Below, piece by piece: positions 16,280-24,586 of a DNA stretch of 64,000 nt (position 1 is the stretch's first letter; the number at the start of each line of letters is the position of its first letter). Made by a program: the position numbers and the translations under genes. Below the pieces are notes generated by a model. It was given only the letters and a program-made list of their open reading frames with translations, was not told where the DNA came from and made no database searches. The DNA is taken from assembly GCA_039679375.1 (NCBI GenBank), contig JBDKVA010000027.1, forward strand, positions 19,499 through 83,498, written 5' to 3'. The stretch comes from JBDKVA01 sp039679375 (GTDB lineage: Bacteria > Bacillota > Clostridia > Acetivibrionales > DTU013).

Positions 16280-17629
16280 ATGAGTCAAATAGCCGCAAAT
16301 AAAGAAACTGGTTACAAAAGGAAGAAGTCTGTGCCTAAAAAAATAGCAGTCATATTTTTGGTCTTACTGCTGCTGCCTGTTCTTCTGGCGGGGCTGTTGT
16401 ATCTTTATGTGAATGCAGCGGACTTTGAATATGACGACCACGGACAGGTGGTCTCCCAGGCCGAACCCATGAGCTTTTCGGAGAGGAATTCGTTTGACTC
16501 CGGAAGCATGACGCAGATCATGCGGCTCGATAACGCCGACCTCTATTTTTTATTGAAAGATATCATGCCTGAACTGCATTACAGTGAGGATCTGTACATC
16601 AATGCCTACCGTATCGCGCTGGAGGACAAAGCAATCTATCTGCAGGGGAAGGCTTATGGAATCAATGTACCGGTCAGGCTCGACATTGATACCGACTGGA
16701 ATGACGGCAAACTTCATTTGAAGGTATGCGATGCATATCTTGGATCATTGTGCATTCCTGTTCCAATCGGATTCATATCGGAAAAACTGGATTTCGGCCT
16801 GGAATATGAGCTGCCCTTTCAGGAAATACCCATGCTTAAGACGGCGAAGGATATTTATATCAAGGACGGTTTTCTTCAAGCAGTTTTTCCTGTTGACAGG
16901 AACATCGTAATGGAAGGGTTCGGCGCATGGGTCTATCTGAAGCCTGCAACAATCTATATGGCGGAACAGGACGATATGGTTGCGCTAGTATCCGACATTC
17001 AAAGGAATTGGACGAAAGATGGTTATAAAAGTCCGCGGCTTTCCATTTTCATGGAAAAGCTGCAGAAGAATCCCGATGCATATCAGGAACTGAAGGTTAA
17101 AATGCTGGCAGCTTCGCCTGAGAAATATGCGGAGGCCTATTTTTCCCAAAATTTAATCAAACCCGACATAATGGCACGCTTTTATCCGGGTATTACAAGA
17201 CAGGCTGTGGATGAAATGCGAAAGCAGATGTATTATATACAAAATTATGAATTTATAACAAGATATGCATATGACATCGATGAAAAATTTGGAAAAGGAA
17301 CAACTAAAATTCGAAACGGCAAATTTATAAATGCAGCAGATAATTCCGCTATCGAGTTCAGCAGTCTCTTTGGTGAATCACCTGAAGCGCAGAAGGTATT
17401 TCCCGAAGGAACGAAATTCTGCGCCGTATTATGTGAAGGAGCGCAATCGAAGCAGAAAATAGGGAGGCTGAGATACGGCTCTGCAACAGCCGTGCAGTTT
17501 AAAAACGGCCATTGTATGGTGATCTGCAAAAAGGATGGGAGCCTTTATTACAATGAAATCTCTGCAGAGGAATATGAGGATATCGCAAGCGGCAAAACGC
17601 CGGTATATATAGCGCAATTCAACGGCTGA
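16280..17629 (+). CDS. Membrane-anchored protein of unknown function
   Basis: I do not recognise the family. The protein (449 aa) has a basic N-terminus (KRKKSVPKK), one membrane helix at about residues 20-45, then a soluble domain of about 400 residues that would lie outside the cell. The first half of the soluble part is rich in beta-strand-like segments (for example DKAIYLQGKAYGINVPVRLDI) and the second half is helical. No catalytic motif or repeated unit is visible. The start ATG has GGAGG at 16267-16271; a TTG at 16265 overlaps that site and is rejected. It follows the aldolase after about 200 bases, so an operon link is uncertain. Confidence 0.7.
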   Translation: MSQIAANKETGYKRKKSVPKKIAVIFLVLLLLPVLLAGLLYLYVNAADFEYDDHGQVVSQAEPMSFSERNSFDSGSMTQIMRLDNADLYFLLKDIMPELHYSEDLYINAYRIALEDKAIYLQGKAYGINVPVRLDIDTDWNDGKLHLKVCDAYLGSLCIPVPIGFISEKLDFGLEYELPFQEIPMLKTAKDIYIKDGFLQAVFPVDRNIVMEGFGAWVYLKPATIYMAEQDDMVALVSDIQRNWTKDGYKSPRLSIFMEKLQKNPDAYQELKVKMLAASPEKYAEAYFSQNLIKPDIMARFYPGITRQAVDEMRKQMYYIQNYEFITRYAYDIDEKFGKGTTKIRNGKFINAADNSAIEFSSLFGESPEAQKVFPEGTKFCAVLCEGAQSKQKIGRLRYGSATAVQFKNGHCMVICKKDGSLYYNEISAEEYEDIASGKTPVYIAQFNG

Positions 17630-17648
17630 CCGGTATGTCCCCGATGAA

Positions 17649-17675
17649 GATGCTTCACTTCGTTCAGAATGACAG
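17649..17675. repeat. Dispersed clostridial repeat (HSERSE type), copy 1
   Basis: The stretch around GATGCTTCACTTCGTTCAGAATGACAG belongs to the widespread short repeat whose complement translates as CHSERSEAS. A second, degenerate copy in the opposite orientation lies at 47993-48040. It sits just after the stop of the unknown membrane protein and before the T-box promoter. Confidence 0.6.
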
Positions 17676-17699
17676 CCTGGATAGAACCTAATTTTATGC

Positions 17700-17728
17700 T
17701 TGACAAGTATTGCTTTTATTGATAACAT
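17700..17728 (+). promoter_or_regulatory. Sigma-A promoter of the T-box leader
   Basis: TTGACA at 17700-17705 is followed, after exactly 17 bases, by TAACAT at 17723-17728. Transcription would start near 17735, just before the predicted first stem of the T-box leader. Confidence 0.7.
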
Positions 17729-17739
17729 ACTAGCAAAAT

Positions 17740-18046
17740 TAAGAAATGCATGGACAGGGATAACACACGTATATTGCGCTTCAGAGAGCTGTTGGATGGT
17801 GGGAAGCAGTGCGTAAAAGCGATTTGTGACTCACCCTTGAGCAGTCGATCGAAAGCCTGCATAAAGCCTGTAAAGGTTATGGCCGGGTAAGTAGGTTCGG
17901 ACGGGTTTCCCACCGTTATTCGGGAGGGCATTGACCAATAAGGAAAGATGCCGCAGAGTGGGTATGTTACATACCAACTGGAGTGGTACCACGGAAGCTG
18001 AACGCTTTCGTCTCTGGCAGTAATGCTACGGACGGAAGCTTTTTTA
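17740..18046 (+). ncRNA. T-box leader, probably leucine (CTC specifier)
   Basis: Transcribed leader that senses uncharged tRNA and switches between a terminator and an antiterminator. Visible landmarks are the stem I AGAGAG motif near 17785, the specifier region GTGACTCACCCTTGAG, the stem III-type AGTAGGTTCGGACGG near 17890, and the T-box proper GGAGTGGTACCACGG at 17980-17994. The terminator has arms GCTTTCGTC (18004-18012) and GACGGAAGC (18031-18039), followed by a T-run. By the family pattern (GA-NNN-A before the CCTTGAG segment) the specifier codon is CTC at 17830-17832, i.e. leucine. The TGGT bulge base T would pair with discriminator A, as expected for tRNA-Leu. It precedes a non-synthetase gene, which is unusual. 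Confidence 0.88.
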
Positions 18047-18085
18047 TTGCATAAAACATTGTATACATATCAGGAGGATTATTTT

Positions 18086-20617
18086 ATGAAAATTGCTTTT
18101 TCAACACTCGGCTGCCCCGATTTCAGCTGGAGCGACATCTATTCCATGGCAAAGGACATCGGCTTTGACGGCATCGAAATCAGAGGATTGGGCAATGAGA
18201 TCTTTGCGGTCAATGCCCAGCCTTTTACCGAAGCGCAACTGCCGCAGACACTGAAGAAGCTTTCCGAACTGCGCCTGGAAATTCCTTGCCTGTCGTCGGG
18301 TTGCTGTTTGAAGTTTACTGAAAATGCAGATAAAAACTACGAGGAGATCGTACAATATATCAATCTTGCATCAAGACTTGGCACGCCCTATATACGGGTT
18401 CTTGCCGATCTTGAGCCGGCGCCCGCAGGAGAGGTGGACGACGGAGCCGTCCTTTCAGCCCTGCAAAGGCTCGCGCCGGCAGCAGAGGAGAAGGGCGTGA
18501 CTCTCCTGGTGGAAACGAATGGCGTTTATGCCGACACATCCCGCCTTTGCAGGCTGCTTGACCACGTGGCAAGTGATGCGGTGGCAGCGCTCTGGGATTT
18601 GCACCATCCTTACCGGTATATGGCTGAAAAACCCGGGAAAACGGTGCAGAACCTTGGAGCTTATATCAAGTATGTACACATCAAGGATTCGGTTGTGGAA
18701 AACGGCAAGACATCCTACCGGATGATGGGAGAAGGGGATTTGCCCATAGACGAAATGATGAATGCGCTTCGTTCGATTAACTATGAGGGCTATGTCTCGC
18801 TTGAATGGGTCAAGCGCTGGGCGTCCGACCTGGATGACGCCGGCGTGGTATTCCCGAACTTTGCAAATTACATGAGCCGCTATACTCAAAGAAATGCAGT
18901 CAAATCCCGTTTGTTTGACAACAATGCCAAAACCGGCAAATATGTATGGGAAAAGGATACGTTGATCGACCTGACTTTTCCCCAGGTGCTTGACCGCATG
19001 GCGGATGAATTTCCAAACCAGTATGCTTTCCGCTATACTACACTGGATTATACCAGAACCTATTCCGAGTTCAGGGACGATGTGGATACATTTGCACGGT
19101 CACTGATCGCTCTTGGTGTCAGGCCGGGCGACCATGTCGCCATATGGGCGACGAATGTCCCGCAATGGTACATCACATTCTGGGCTACCACTAAAATCGG
19201 CGCGGTGCTCGTCACTGTGAACACAGCCTATAAAATCTATGAGGCGGAGTACCTGCTCCGCCAGTCGGATACTCACACGCTGGTGATGATCGACGGCTAT
19301 AAGGATTCCGACTATATCGGCATTATCCGGGAACTCTGCCCCGAGCTGGAAACCGCGGAAGCGGGGAGACCGCTTCACTTAAAACGCCTGCCGTTCCTGC
19401 GCAACATTATAACGGCGGACTCGAGACAGAAGGGCTGTCTGACCTGGGAGGAGGCCGTCAATATGGCCGGCAGAGTCCCGATTGAGGAAGTTTACCGGCG
19501 CATGCTTTCCATCAACAGGCACGACGTCTGCAACATGCAGTATACCTCCGGCACCACCGGCTTCCCGAAGGGCGTTATGCTTACCCATTACAATGTTGTG
19601 AATAACGGCAAGAATATAGGCGACTGCATGGATCTTTCCACTGCGGACCGGATGATGATCCAGGTTCCGATGTTCCACTGTTTTGGTATGGTGCTTTCCA
19701 TGACTGCTGCAATGACGCACGGTACGACCATGTCTCCGATGCCGTACTTTTCACCGCGGCTTTCGCTTGACTGCATCAACCGGGAAAAAATAACATGTTT
19801 CCATGGCGTTCCGACCATGTTTATTGCAATGCTGGAGCACGAGGATTTTCCAAAGACGGATTTCTCATGCATGAGAACCGGTATTATGGCAGGCAGCCCC
19901 TGTCCTGTCAAGGTGATGCAGGATGTGGTCGACAAGATGAACATGAAGGAGATTACGATTGTGTTCGGGCAGACCGAGTCCTCTCCAGGCTGTACTCAAA
20001 GCCGTGTCGATGATTCTGTCGGATTGCGCGTCAATACGGTCGGCCGTGCATTGCCCGGAGTGGAATGCAAGATAGTTGATCCCGAGACCTACAGAGATTT
20101 GCCGGACAATACCGATGGAGAATTTGTAGCGCGCGGCTACAACATCATGAAGGGCTACTACAAGATGCCGGAAGCCACAGCGGCTGCGATCGACGAAAAC
20201 GGCTGGCTGCATACAGGCGATCTGGCCAGGCGTGATGAGAACGGGTACTATAAAATAACCGGGCGCATCAAGGACATGATCATCCGCGGCGGCGAGAATA
20301 TTTATCCCAAGGAGATCGAGGACTTTATCTATACGCATCCGAAAGTCAAAGATGTTCAGGTGATTGGAGTACCCGACAAGCAGTACGGCGAGGAGATCAT
20401 GGCCTGTGTGATCCTGAAGGACGGAGAAGCGTTGACATCGGATGAGCTTAAGGAATATATCCGTTCCCATATGGCAAAGCACAAAACGCCCAGGTATATC
20501 GATTTTGTCACAGAATTCCCGATGAATGCCGCAGGCAAGATCATGAAATACAAGATGCGGGAGCAGGCTGTTGAAAAGCTTGGTCTGCAGGCGGACAGCC
20601 GCATTGTTACGGCCTGA
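18086..20617 (+). CDS. Fusion: sugar isomerase-like TIM barrel + acyl-CoA ligase
   Basis: Two-domain protein of 843 residues. Residues ~1-270 are a xylose-isomerase-like TIM barrel (AP_endonuc_2 superfamily), with metal-ligand-like segments LLVETNG, ALWDLHHPYR, VHIKD and EWVKRW. Residues ~290-843 are a complete AMP-forming acyl-CoA ligase: P-loop YTSGTTGFPKGVM, GQTES, adenylate motif GWLHTGDLARRDENGYY, the hinge GRIKDMIIRGGENIYP and the catalytic Lys in AAGKIMKYK. The second domain resembles medium/long-chain FadD-type ligases. ATG 18086 follows AGGAGG (18072-18077); upstream in-frame codons lie in the T-box terminator and are not used. Expression is expected to rise when leucyl-tRNA is uncharged. 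The physiological substrate of either domain is unknown. Confidence 0.88.
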   Translation: MKIAFSTLGCPDFSWSDIYSMAKDIGFDGIEIRGLGNEIFAVNAQPFTEAQLPQTLKKLSELRLEIPCLSSGCCLKFTENADKNYEEIVQYINLASRLGTPYIRVLADLEPAPAGEVDDGAVLSALQRLAPAAEEKGVTLLVETNGVYADTSRLCRLLDHVASDAVAALWDLHHPYRYMAEKPGKTVQNLGAYIKYVHIKDSVVENGKTSYRMMGEGDLPIDEMMNALRSINYEGYVSLEWVKRWASDLDDAGVVFPNFANYMSRYTQRNAVKSRLFDNNAKTGKYVWEKDTLIDLTFPQVLDRMADEFPNQYAFRYTTLDYTRTYSEFRDDVDTFARSLIALGVRPGDHVAIWATNVPQWYITFWATTKIGAVLVTVNTAYKIYEAEYLLRQSDTHTLVMIDGYKDSDYIGIIRELCPELETAEAGRPLHLKRLPFLRNIITADSRQKGCLTWEEAVNMAGRVPIEEVYRRMLSINRHDVCNMQYTSGTTGFPKGVMLTHYNVVNNGKNIGDCMDLSTADRMMIQVPMFHCFGMVLSMTAAMTHGTTMSPMPYFSPRLSLDCINREKITCFHGVPTMFIAMLEHEDFPKTDFSCMRTGIMAGSPCPVKVMQDVVDKMNMKEITIVFGQTESSPGCTQSRVDDSVGLRVNTVGRALPGVECKIVDPETYRDLPDNTDGEFVARGYNIMKGYYKMPEATAAAIDENGWLHTGDLARRDENGYYKITGRIKDMIIRGGENIYPKEIEDFIYTHPKVKDVQVIGVPDKQYGEEIMACVILKDGEALTSDELKEYIRSHMAKHKTPRYIDFVTEFPMNAAGKIMKYKMREQAVEKLGLQADSRIVTA

Positions 20618-20640
20618 TGGGGCATAGCGAAGTCTTGCTC

Positions 20641-20677
20641 AAAAATCGAAGGAGCTCGATGCCCCTTCGATTTTTAT
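20641..20677 (+). terminator. Rho-independent terminator after the fusion gene
   Basis: Perfect 12-base arms AAAAATCGAAGG (20641-20652) and CCTTCGATTTTT (20664-20675) with an 11-base loop that contains CTCGATG. The hairpin resembles a second one at 38157-38190, hinting at a dispersed terminator-like repeat. Confidence 0.85.
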
Positions 20678-20698
20678 TGTTTCAGCTCTCAAATATAA

Positions 20699-20852
20699 GG
20701 TATAATATATCCGTCGAAAACTGAAATGCGGATACATTATACCGCTCCGCGGGAATTAGCCGCCCGCGCGAAATTTTCGGCCAAAGAGCGTGGCGCCGAA
20801 ACGCGCATGGGCAATTATACCATGATTTCTGCGGAAATCATGGTATAATATA
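20699..20852. repeat. Structured intergenic element bounded by GGTATAATATA repeats
   Basis: An approximately 150-base block flanked by direct copies of GGTATAATATA (20699-20709 and 20842-20852). It contains an inverted pair (GGTATAATATATCCG with CGGATACATTATACC), a GC-rich core, and a second palindrome (CCATGATTTC with GAAATCATGG). The second copy supplies a TGGTATAAT extended -10 that may drive the downstream ATPase gene. It may be a small non-autonomous mobile element or a regulatory leader. Confidence 0.5.
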
Positions 20853-20896
20853 AAGAATGGTTATATCAGGAATTAATTTTGAAAGGGAAATGTCCG

Positions 20897-23488
20897 ATGA
20901 AGTATTATTTCGAGGGGATTGAAGCCGTATTCAAAGAACAGGGAACCTCCAGAAAAGGAATTGACACCGCACAATTTGAACAACGGCTCGAAAAGTACGG
21001 GAAAAATAAACTGGATGAAGGAAAAAAGAAGTCCATTGTCCAAAGGTTCCTGGAACAGCTCAGGGATCCGATGATCATCGTCCTGATCATAGCAGCTGCC
21101 ATTTCCTGCGGCGTAGGAGAAATTGCAGACGCCGTCATCATACTGACGGTAGTGGTGCTCAACTCAATACTTGGCGTTGTACAGGAAGGCAAAGCTGAAA
21201 AGGCGATCGAAGCGCTTCAGAAAATGTCGTCCCCCTTCTCGAGAGTCAGAAGAAATGGACAGGTTGTCCAGATAAAATCGGATGAAATTGTTCCTGGTGA
21301 TATCGTGCTTTTGGAAGCGGGCGATGCGGTCCCTGCCGACATGAGGATCATAGAGGCCTCCAGTCTGAAAATAGAGGAAGCCTCCCTTACCGGTGAGTCT
21401 GTTCCGACTGAAAAGCATCATCATGTAATTGATGCGGGTGAACAGGAAATCTCACTGGGCGACCGCCGCAATATGGCATACATGGGGACAAATGTAGTGT
21501 ATGGCCGCGGCGAGGGAGTTGTAGTTCAAATCGGAATGTCTACGGAGATGGGCAAAATAGCTAATATCCTTACCAGCACAAATGAAGAGAAAACACCGCT
21601 GCAAAAAACGCTGGCAGGTCTGAGCCGCGTACTGAGCGTTTGTGTGCTTGGCATCTGTATTTTCATTTTTGTTTTCAGCGTACTGCAAAACGGTGGTTTT
21701 TCCGGAGGATACGTTCTCGACATGTTCCTTTTGTCGATCAGCCTTGCAGTTGCTGCTATTCCTGAAGGCCTGGTAGCAGTCGTTACAGTGGTTTTGTCCA
21801 TCGGTGTTACCAAAATGTCAAAACGAAACGCGATCATCCGAAAGCTCACCGCGGTGGAGACTTTAGGCTGCACGCAGGTGATCTGCTCAGATAAGACAGG
21901 TACTCTGACACAAAACAGGATGACGGTTGTCGACACTTTTGGTGACAAAACCAGGGTGGCAATATCCATGTCGCTTTGCAATGACGCGTTACTTTCAGGC
22001 GAAAATAATGAAGTGGTCGGAGAACCTACAGAGAGTGCACTTGTACGCTATGCTTCTGATAATGGCTTTAACAAGACGGAATTGGAAGATAAAATGCCTC
22101 GTGTTGCAGAAGCTCCCTTCGATTCTATACGCAAGATGATGTCAACCATTCACAGTACTCCGGACGGAAGGTTTATCCAATATACAAAGGGAGCTCCGGA
22201 CGAGCTGCTGAAGAAATGTAATTCCTTAATTTCTGCAGACGGAATAGTACCGCTGACAGATGAAGTAAAAAAACAAATACTTTCCGAGAATAAAAGAATG
22301 GCAAGCAAAGCACTGCGCGTCCTGGGATCGGCCATGAAGGAAACATACTCGCTGCCTTCGGATATTTCTGCTGAAGCGCTGGAGCGAGATATGACATTCA
22401 TCGGCCTGACCGGCATGATCGACCCGGTCCGCCCTGAAGTGAAGGCGGCCATTGTAGAATGCAGGCACGCAGGTATAAAGCCGGTCATGATTACAGGCGA
22501 TCACAGAGATACTGCTGTGGCCATTGCAAAGGAGCTTGGCATTATTACCGATGAAAGCCAGGCCATTACCGGCCTTGAATTATCAGAAATACCGGATGAG
22601 GAATTCGAAAAGAATGTTGACCAATACGCGGTTTATGCTCGTGTGCAGCCGGAACACAAGGTCCGTATCGTGAAGGCGTGGAAGAAGAACGGGAAAATCA
22701 CCGCAATGACCGGTGACGGCGTAAATGACGCGCCTGCTCTCAAGTCTGCTGATATAGGCGTAGGCATGGGGATCACCGGGACCGACGTTTCCAAAAACGT
22801 TTCGGATATGGTGCTGGCGGATGATAATTTTGCATCTATTGTCTATGCAGTTGAAGAAGGCCGTAGGATATATGACAACATCAGAAAGGCGATCCAGTTT
22901 CTCCTGTCGTCAAACCTGAGCGAGGTTATTGCTCTGTTTACAGCGACGGTTATGAATTTCAGGCTGTTTTCGCCGATACATATTCTATGGATTAACCTGG
23001 TCACGGATACTTTCCCGGCTATTGCTCTGGGTATGGAGGAGGGCGAATCGGACATTATGCAAAAGCCTCCCCGCAATTCAAAAGAAGGAATTTTTGCTAA
23101 TGGTCTGGGCATAAGTGTGATATACCAAGGATTTTTGATCGCTGTTATTACATTGCTGTCCTACTTAATCGGCGACAACCAGTCGCATATTACCGGAATG
23201 ACGATGGCATTTCTCACGATGTCTTCATGTGAGGTTTTCCAGTCACTGAATTTACGTTCCAGAACGAAATCCATTTTCAGGTTAAAAACACATAACAAGT
23301 TTTTGATAGGCGCAATGGTGATGTCTTTTATACTAACACTCGCTGTTATCTATATACCTGGATTAAACATACTGTTCAAGCTGACGGCGCTTTCAGCCGC
23401 CAATTGCTTTACAGCGGTCGGACTCGCGTTTTTGATCATACCGGGTGTAGAGATCATTAAGCTGATACAGTCAAAAGTACGGAACTGA
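20897..23488 (+). CDS. Calcium-transporting P-type ATPase (P2, PMCA/PacL-like)
   Basis: Ion pump that exports Ca2+ (possibly other divalent cations) at the cost of ATP. All P-type signatures are present: the actuator motif TGESVPTEK, the membrane Pro-Glu-Gly-Leu motif of P2 ATPases (IPEGLVAVV), the phosphorylated Asp in CSDKTGTLTQN (about residue 333), the nucleotide-binding KGAPDELL, and the hinge TGDGVNDAPALKSADIGVGMG. About ten membrane segments and a length of 863 aa fit the family. ATG 20897 is chosen over an in-frame TTG at 20879 because GAAAGGGA at 20881-20888 is correctly spaced for it. The gene is monocistronic and followed by a long palindrome. Confidence 0.92.
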   Translation: MKYYFEGIEAVFKEQGTSRKGIDTAQFEQRLEKYGKNKLDEGKKKSIVQRFLEQLRDPMIIVLIIAAAISCGVGEIADAVIILTVVVLNSILGVVQEGKAEKAIEALQKMSSPFSRVRRNGQVVQIKSDEIVPGDIVLLEAGDAVPADMRIIEASSLKIEEASLTGESVPTEKHHHVIDAGEQEISLGDRRNMAYMGTNVVYGRGEGVVVQIGMSTEMGKIANILTSTNEEKTPLQKTLAGLSRVLSVCVLGICIFIFVFSVLQNGGFSGGYVLDMFLLSISLAVAAIPEGLVAVVTVVLSIGVTKMSKRNAIIRKLTAVETLGCTQVICSDKTGTLTQNRMTVVDTFGDKTRVAISMSLCNDALLSGENNEVVGEPTESALVRYASDNGFNKTELEDKMPRVAEAPFDSIRKMMSTIHSTPDGRFIQYTKGAPDELLKKCNSLISADGIVPLTDEVKKQILSENKRMASKALRVLGSAMKETYSLPSDISAEALERDMTFIGLTGMIDPVRPEVKAAIVECRHAGIKPVMITGDHRDTAVAIAKELGIITDESQAITGLELSEIPDEEFEKNVDQYAVYARVQPEHKVRIVKAWKKNGKITAMTGDGVNDAPALKSADIGVGMGITGTDVSKNVSDMVLADDNFASIVYAVEEGRRIYDNIRKAIQFLLSSNLSEVIALFTATVMNFRLFSPIHILWINLVTDTFPAIALGMEEGESDIMQKPPRNSKEGIFANGLGISVIYQGFLIAVITLLSYLIGDNQSHITGMTMAFLTMSSCEVFQSLNLRSRTKSIFRLKTHNKFLIGAMVMSFILTLAVIYIPGLNILFKLTALSAANCFTAVGLAFLIIPGVEIIKLIQSKVRN

Positions 23489-23512
23489 GAAATTGTGAAG
23501 TAAACTATTGCG

Positions 23513-23618
23513 CTATATTAATTGAATGAAATTTTCTAAACGCCTGTCTTCGCAAACATCATAGAATCACTGCTGTTTGCGCAGCCATTCGTAAAGAAAA
23601 TTAGTTCATTCAATATAG
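23513..23618. repeat. 106-base imperfect palindrome
   Basis: Outer arms (CTATATTAATTGAATGAA... and ...TTCATTCAATATAG) and an inner pair CGCAAACA/TGTTTGCG can fold into one long hairpin. It lies in the gap between the Ca2+ pump gene and the zinc-ribbon gene. Size, symmetry and AT-rich ends suggest a MITE-like element; it could also act as a terminator. No coding capacity. Confidence 0.6.
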
Positions 23619-23693
23619 TTGGTTTTACGGAAAGAAAATAAAGTCAGTTGGCAAAATACATTGAATTAAAATAAGAAAGAGGCGACGGAAAAT

Positions 23694-24086
23694 ATGAATT
23701 GGTTCAAAAAATTTATGACAGGCAGATATGGAGGGGACCAACTTTCCATGTTTTTGCTCGTATTGTCGATATTGTTGACATTGATCACACAGATAGCCCG
23801 TATCCCGCTATTTACATTCATTGCTTATATCCCGTTGGGAATATGCATTTTCAGGATGCTTTCCAGAAATACACAAAAACGGAGCATGGAGAACTACAGG
23901 TACTCCATGCTGGTGAGCCCTATTTATGCCTGGTTCAAAAAAAAACAGAGGCGTCTTTCAGAATCAAAGACACACCGGTTCTTCAAGTGCCCTAAATGCA
24001 AAGCGGAATTGAGGCTTCCAAAAGGCAAAGGGAAGATCATCATTATCTGCCCCAAATGTAAAAATGAATTCAGATCAAAAAGCTAA
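23694..24086 (+). CDS. Small membrane protein with C-terminal zinc ribbon
   Basis: A 130-residue protein. Two hydrophobic segments (about residues 17-60) form a membrane hairpin; a basic region follows, and the last 35 residues hold two CxxC knuckles (CPKCKAEL and CPKCKNEF) that should bind one zinc ion. Similar small proteins are common in Clostridia but have no established function. The ATG follows AGAGGCGACGG. It has its own likely terminator downstream, so it appears monocistronic. Confidence 0.75.
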   Translation: MNWFKKFMTGRYGGDQLSMFLLVLSILLTLITQIARIPLFTFIAYIPLGICIFRMLSRNTQKRSMENYRYSMLVSPIYAWFKKKQRRLSESKTHRFFKCPKCKAELRLPKGKGKIIIICPKCKNEFRSKS

Positions 24087-24151
24087 AAAACCACAGAGTC
24101 CTATAGGTATATGTCCATAGGGATACATACTGAATCGTGGCGTACAGGGAA

Positions 24152-24181
24152 GGCAGACAGCGGATTTTGCTGTCTGCCTTT
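24152..24181 (+). terminator. Terminator after the zinc-ribbon gene
   Basis: Perfect arms GGCAGACAGC and GCTGTCTGCC around a 7-base loop, followed by TTTG. The T-run is short but the stem is strong. Confidence 0.65.
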
Positions 24182-24496
24182 GCCGCTAAACGGCGACTTC
24201 CCGAACTTCTCCCATGAAGGCACTTTCTTTATACCTTCTTTATTTTTATCTCTTCCTCCTTCATACTGTCTTTATCGGTAAATAACTATAATGAAATTGT
24301 TGGATGAAATACGGTAATTTTCAAGATACTATTCCCATGCAGAGAAAAATATCAGCAAGCAATGCTTGAAAATCCGCATCCGCTTGCTGTTCACAATTTG
24401 TATGGCGTACTTGAAGAACCGAAAATCAATATGTAGTTGTGTATGATAACAATCATGCAGGGCGCCTGTGTAAGAAAGAAATGGAGTGATCGATTT
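24182..24496. other. Gene-free region upstream of kdp
   Basis: About 315 bases of AT-rich sequence before kdpF. I looked for a c-di-AMP (ydaO) riboswitch, which often controls potassium uptake in Firmicutes, and did not find its conserved sequences. A stretch near 24350-24440 reads like a short protein remnant (ENPHPLAVHNLYGVLEEPK in one frame) but has no start or family match. No convincing promoter was found. Confidence 0.4.
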
Positions 24497-24586
24497 ATGG
24501 GAGTTGTTTTGGCGGTTTCGGCGATTATCGCGCTGGCGCTGCTTGTTTATCTGTTCTATGTTCTATTCAGAGGTGAAGAATTATGA
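24497..24586 (+). CDS. kdpF: KdpF, small K+-transporting ATPase subunit
   Basis: A 29-codon gene for a single hydrophobic helix (MGVVLAVSAIIALALLVYLF, then YVLFRGEEL). KdpF stabilises the KdpFABC complex in the membrane. It immediately precedes kdpA with an ATGA overlap, the normal position. The RBS-like GGAGTGAT at 24483-24490 supports the ATG. Confidence 0.88.
   Translation: MGVVLAVSAIIALALLVYLFYVLFRGEEL

Noticed and set aside
19865..20482. 205-codon minus-strand frame
   Set aside because: Antisense to the CoA-ligase domain, whose motifs are intact; no ribosome binding site or family resemblance.
24182..24496. c-di-AMP (ydaO) riboswitch before kdp
   Set aside because: Looked for because of the potassium context; none of the conserved sequences was found.
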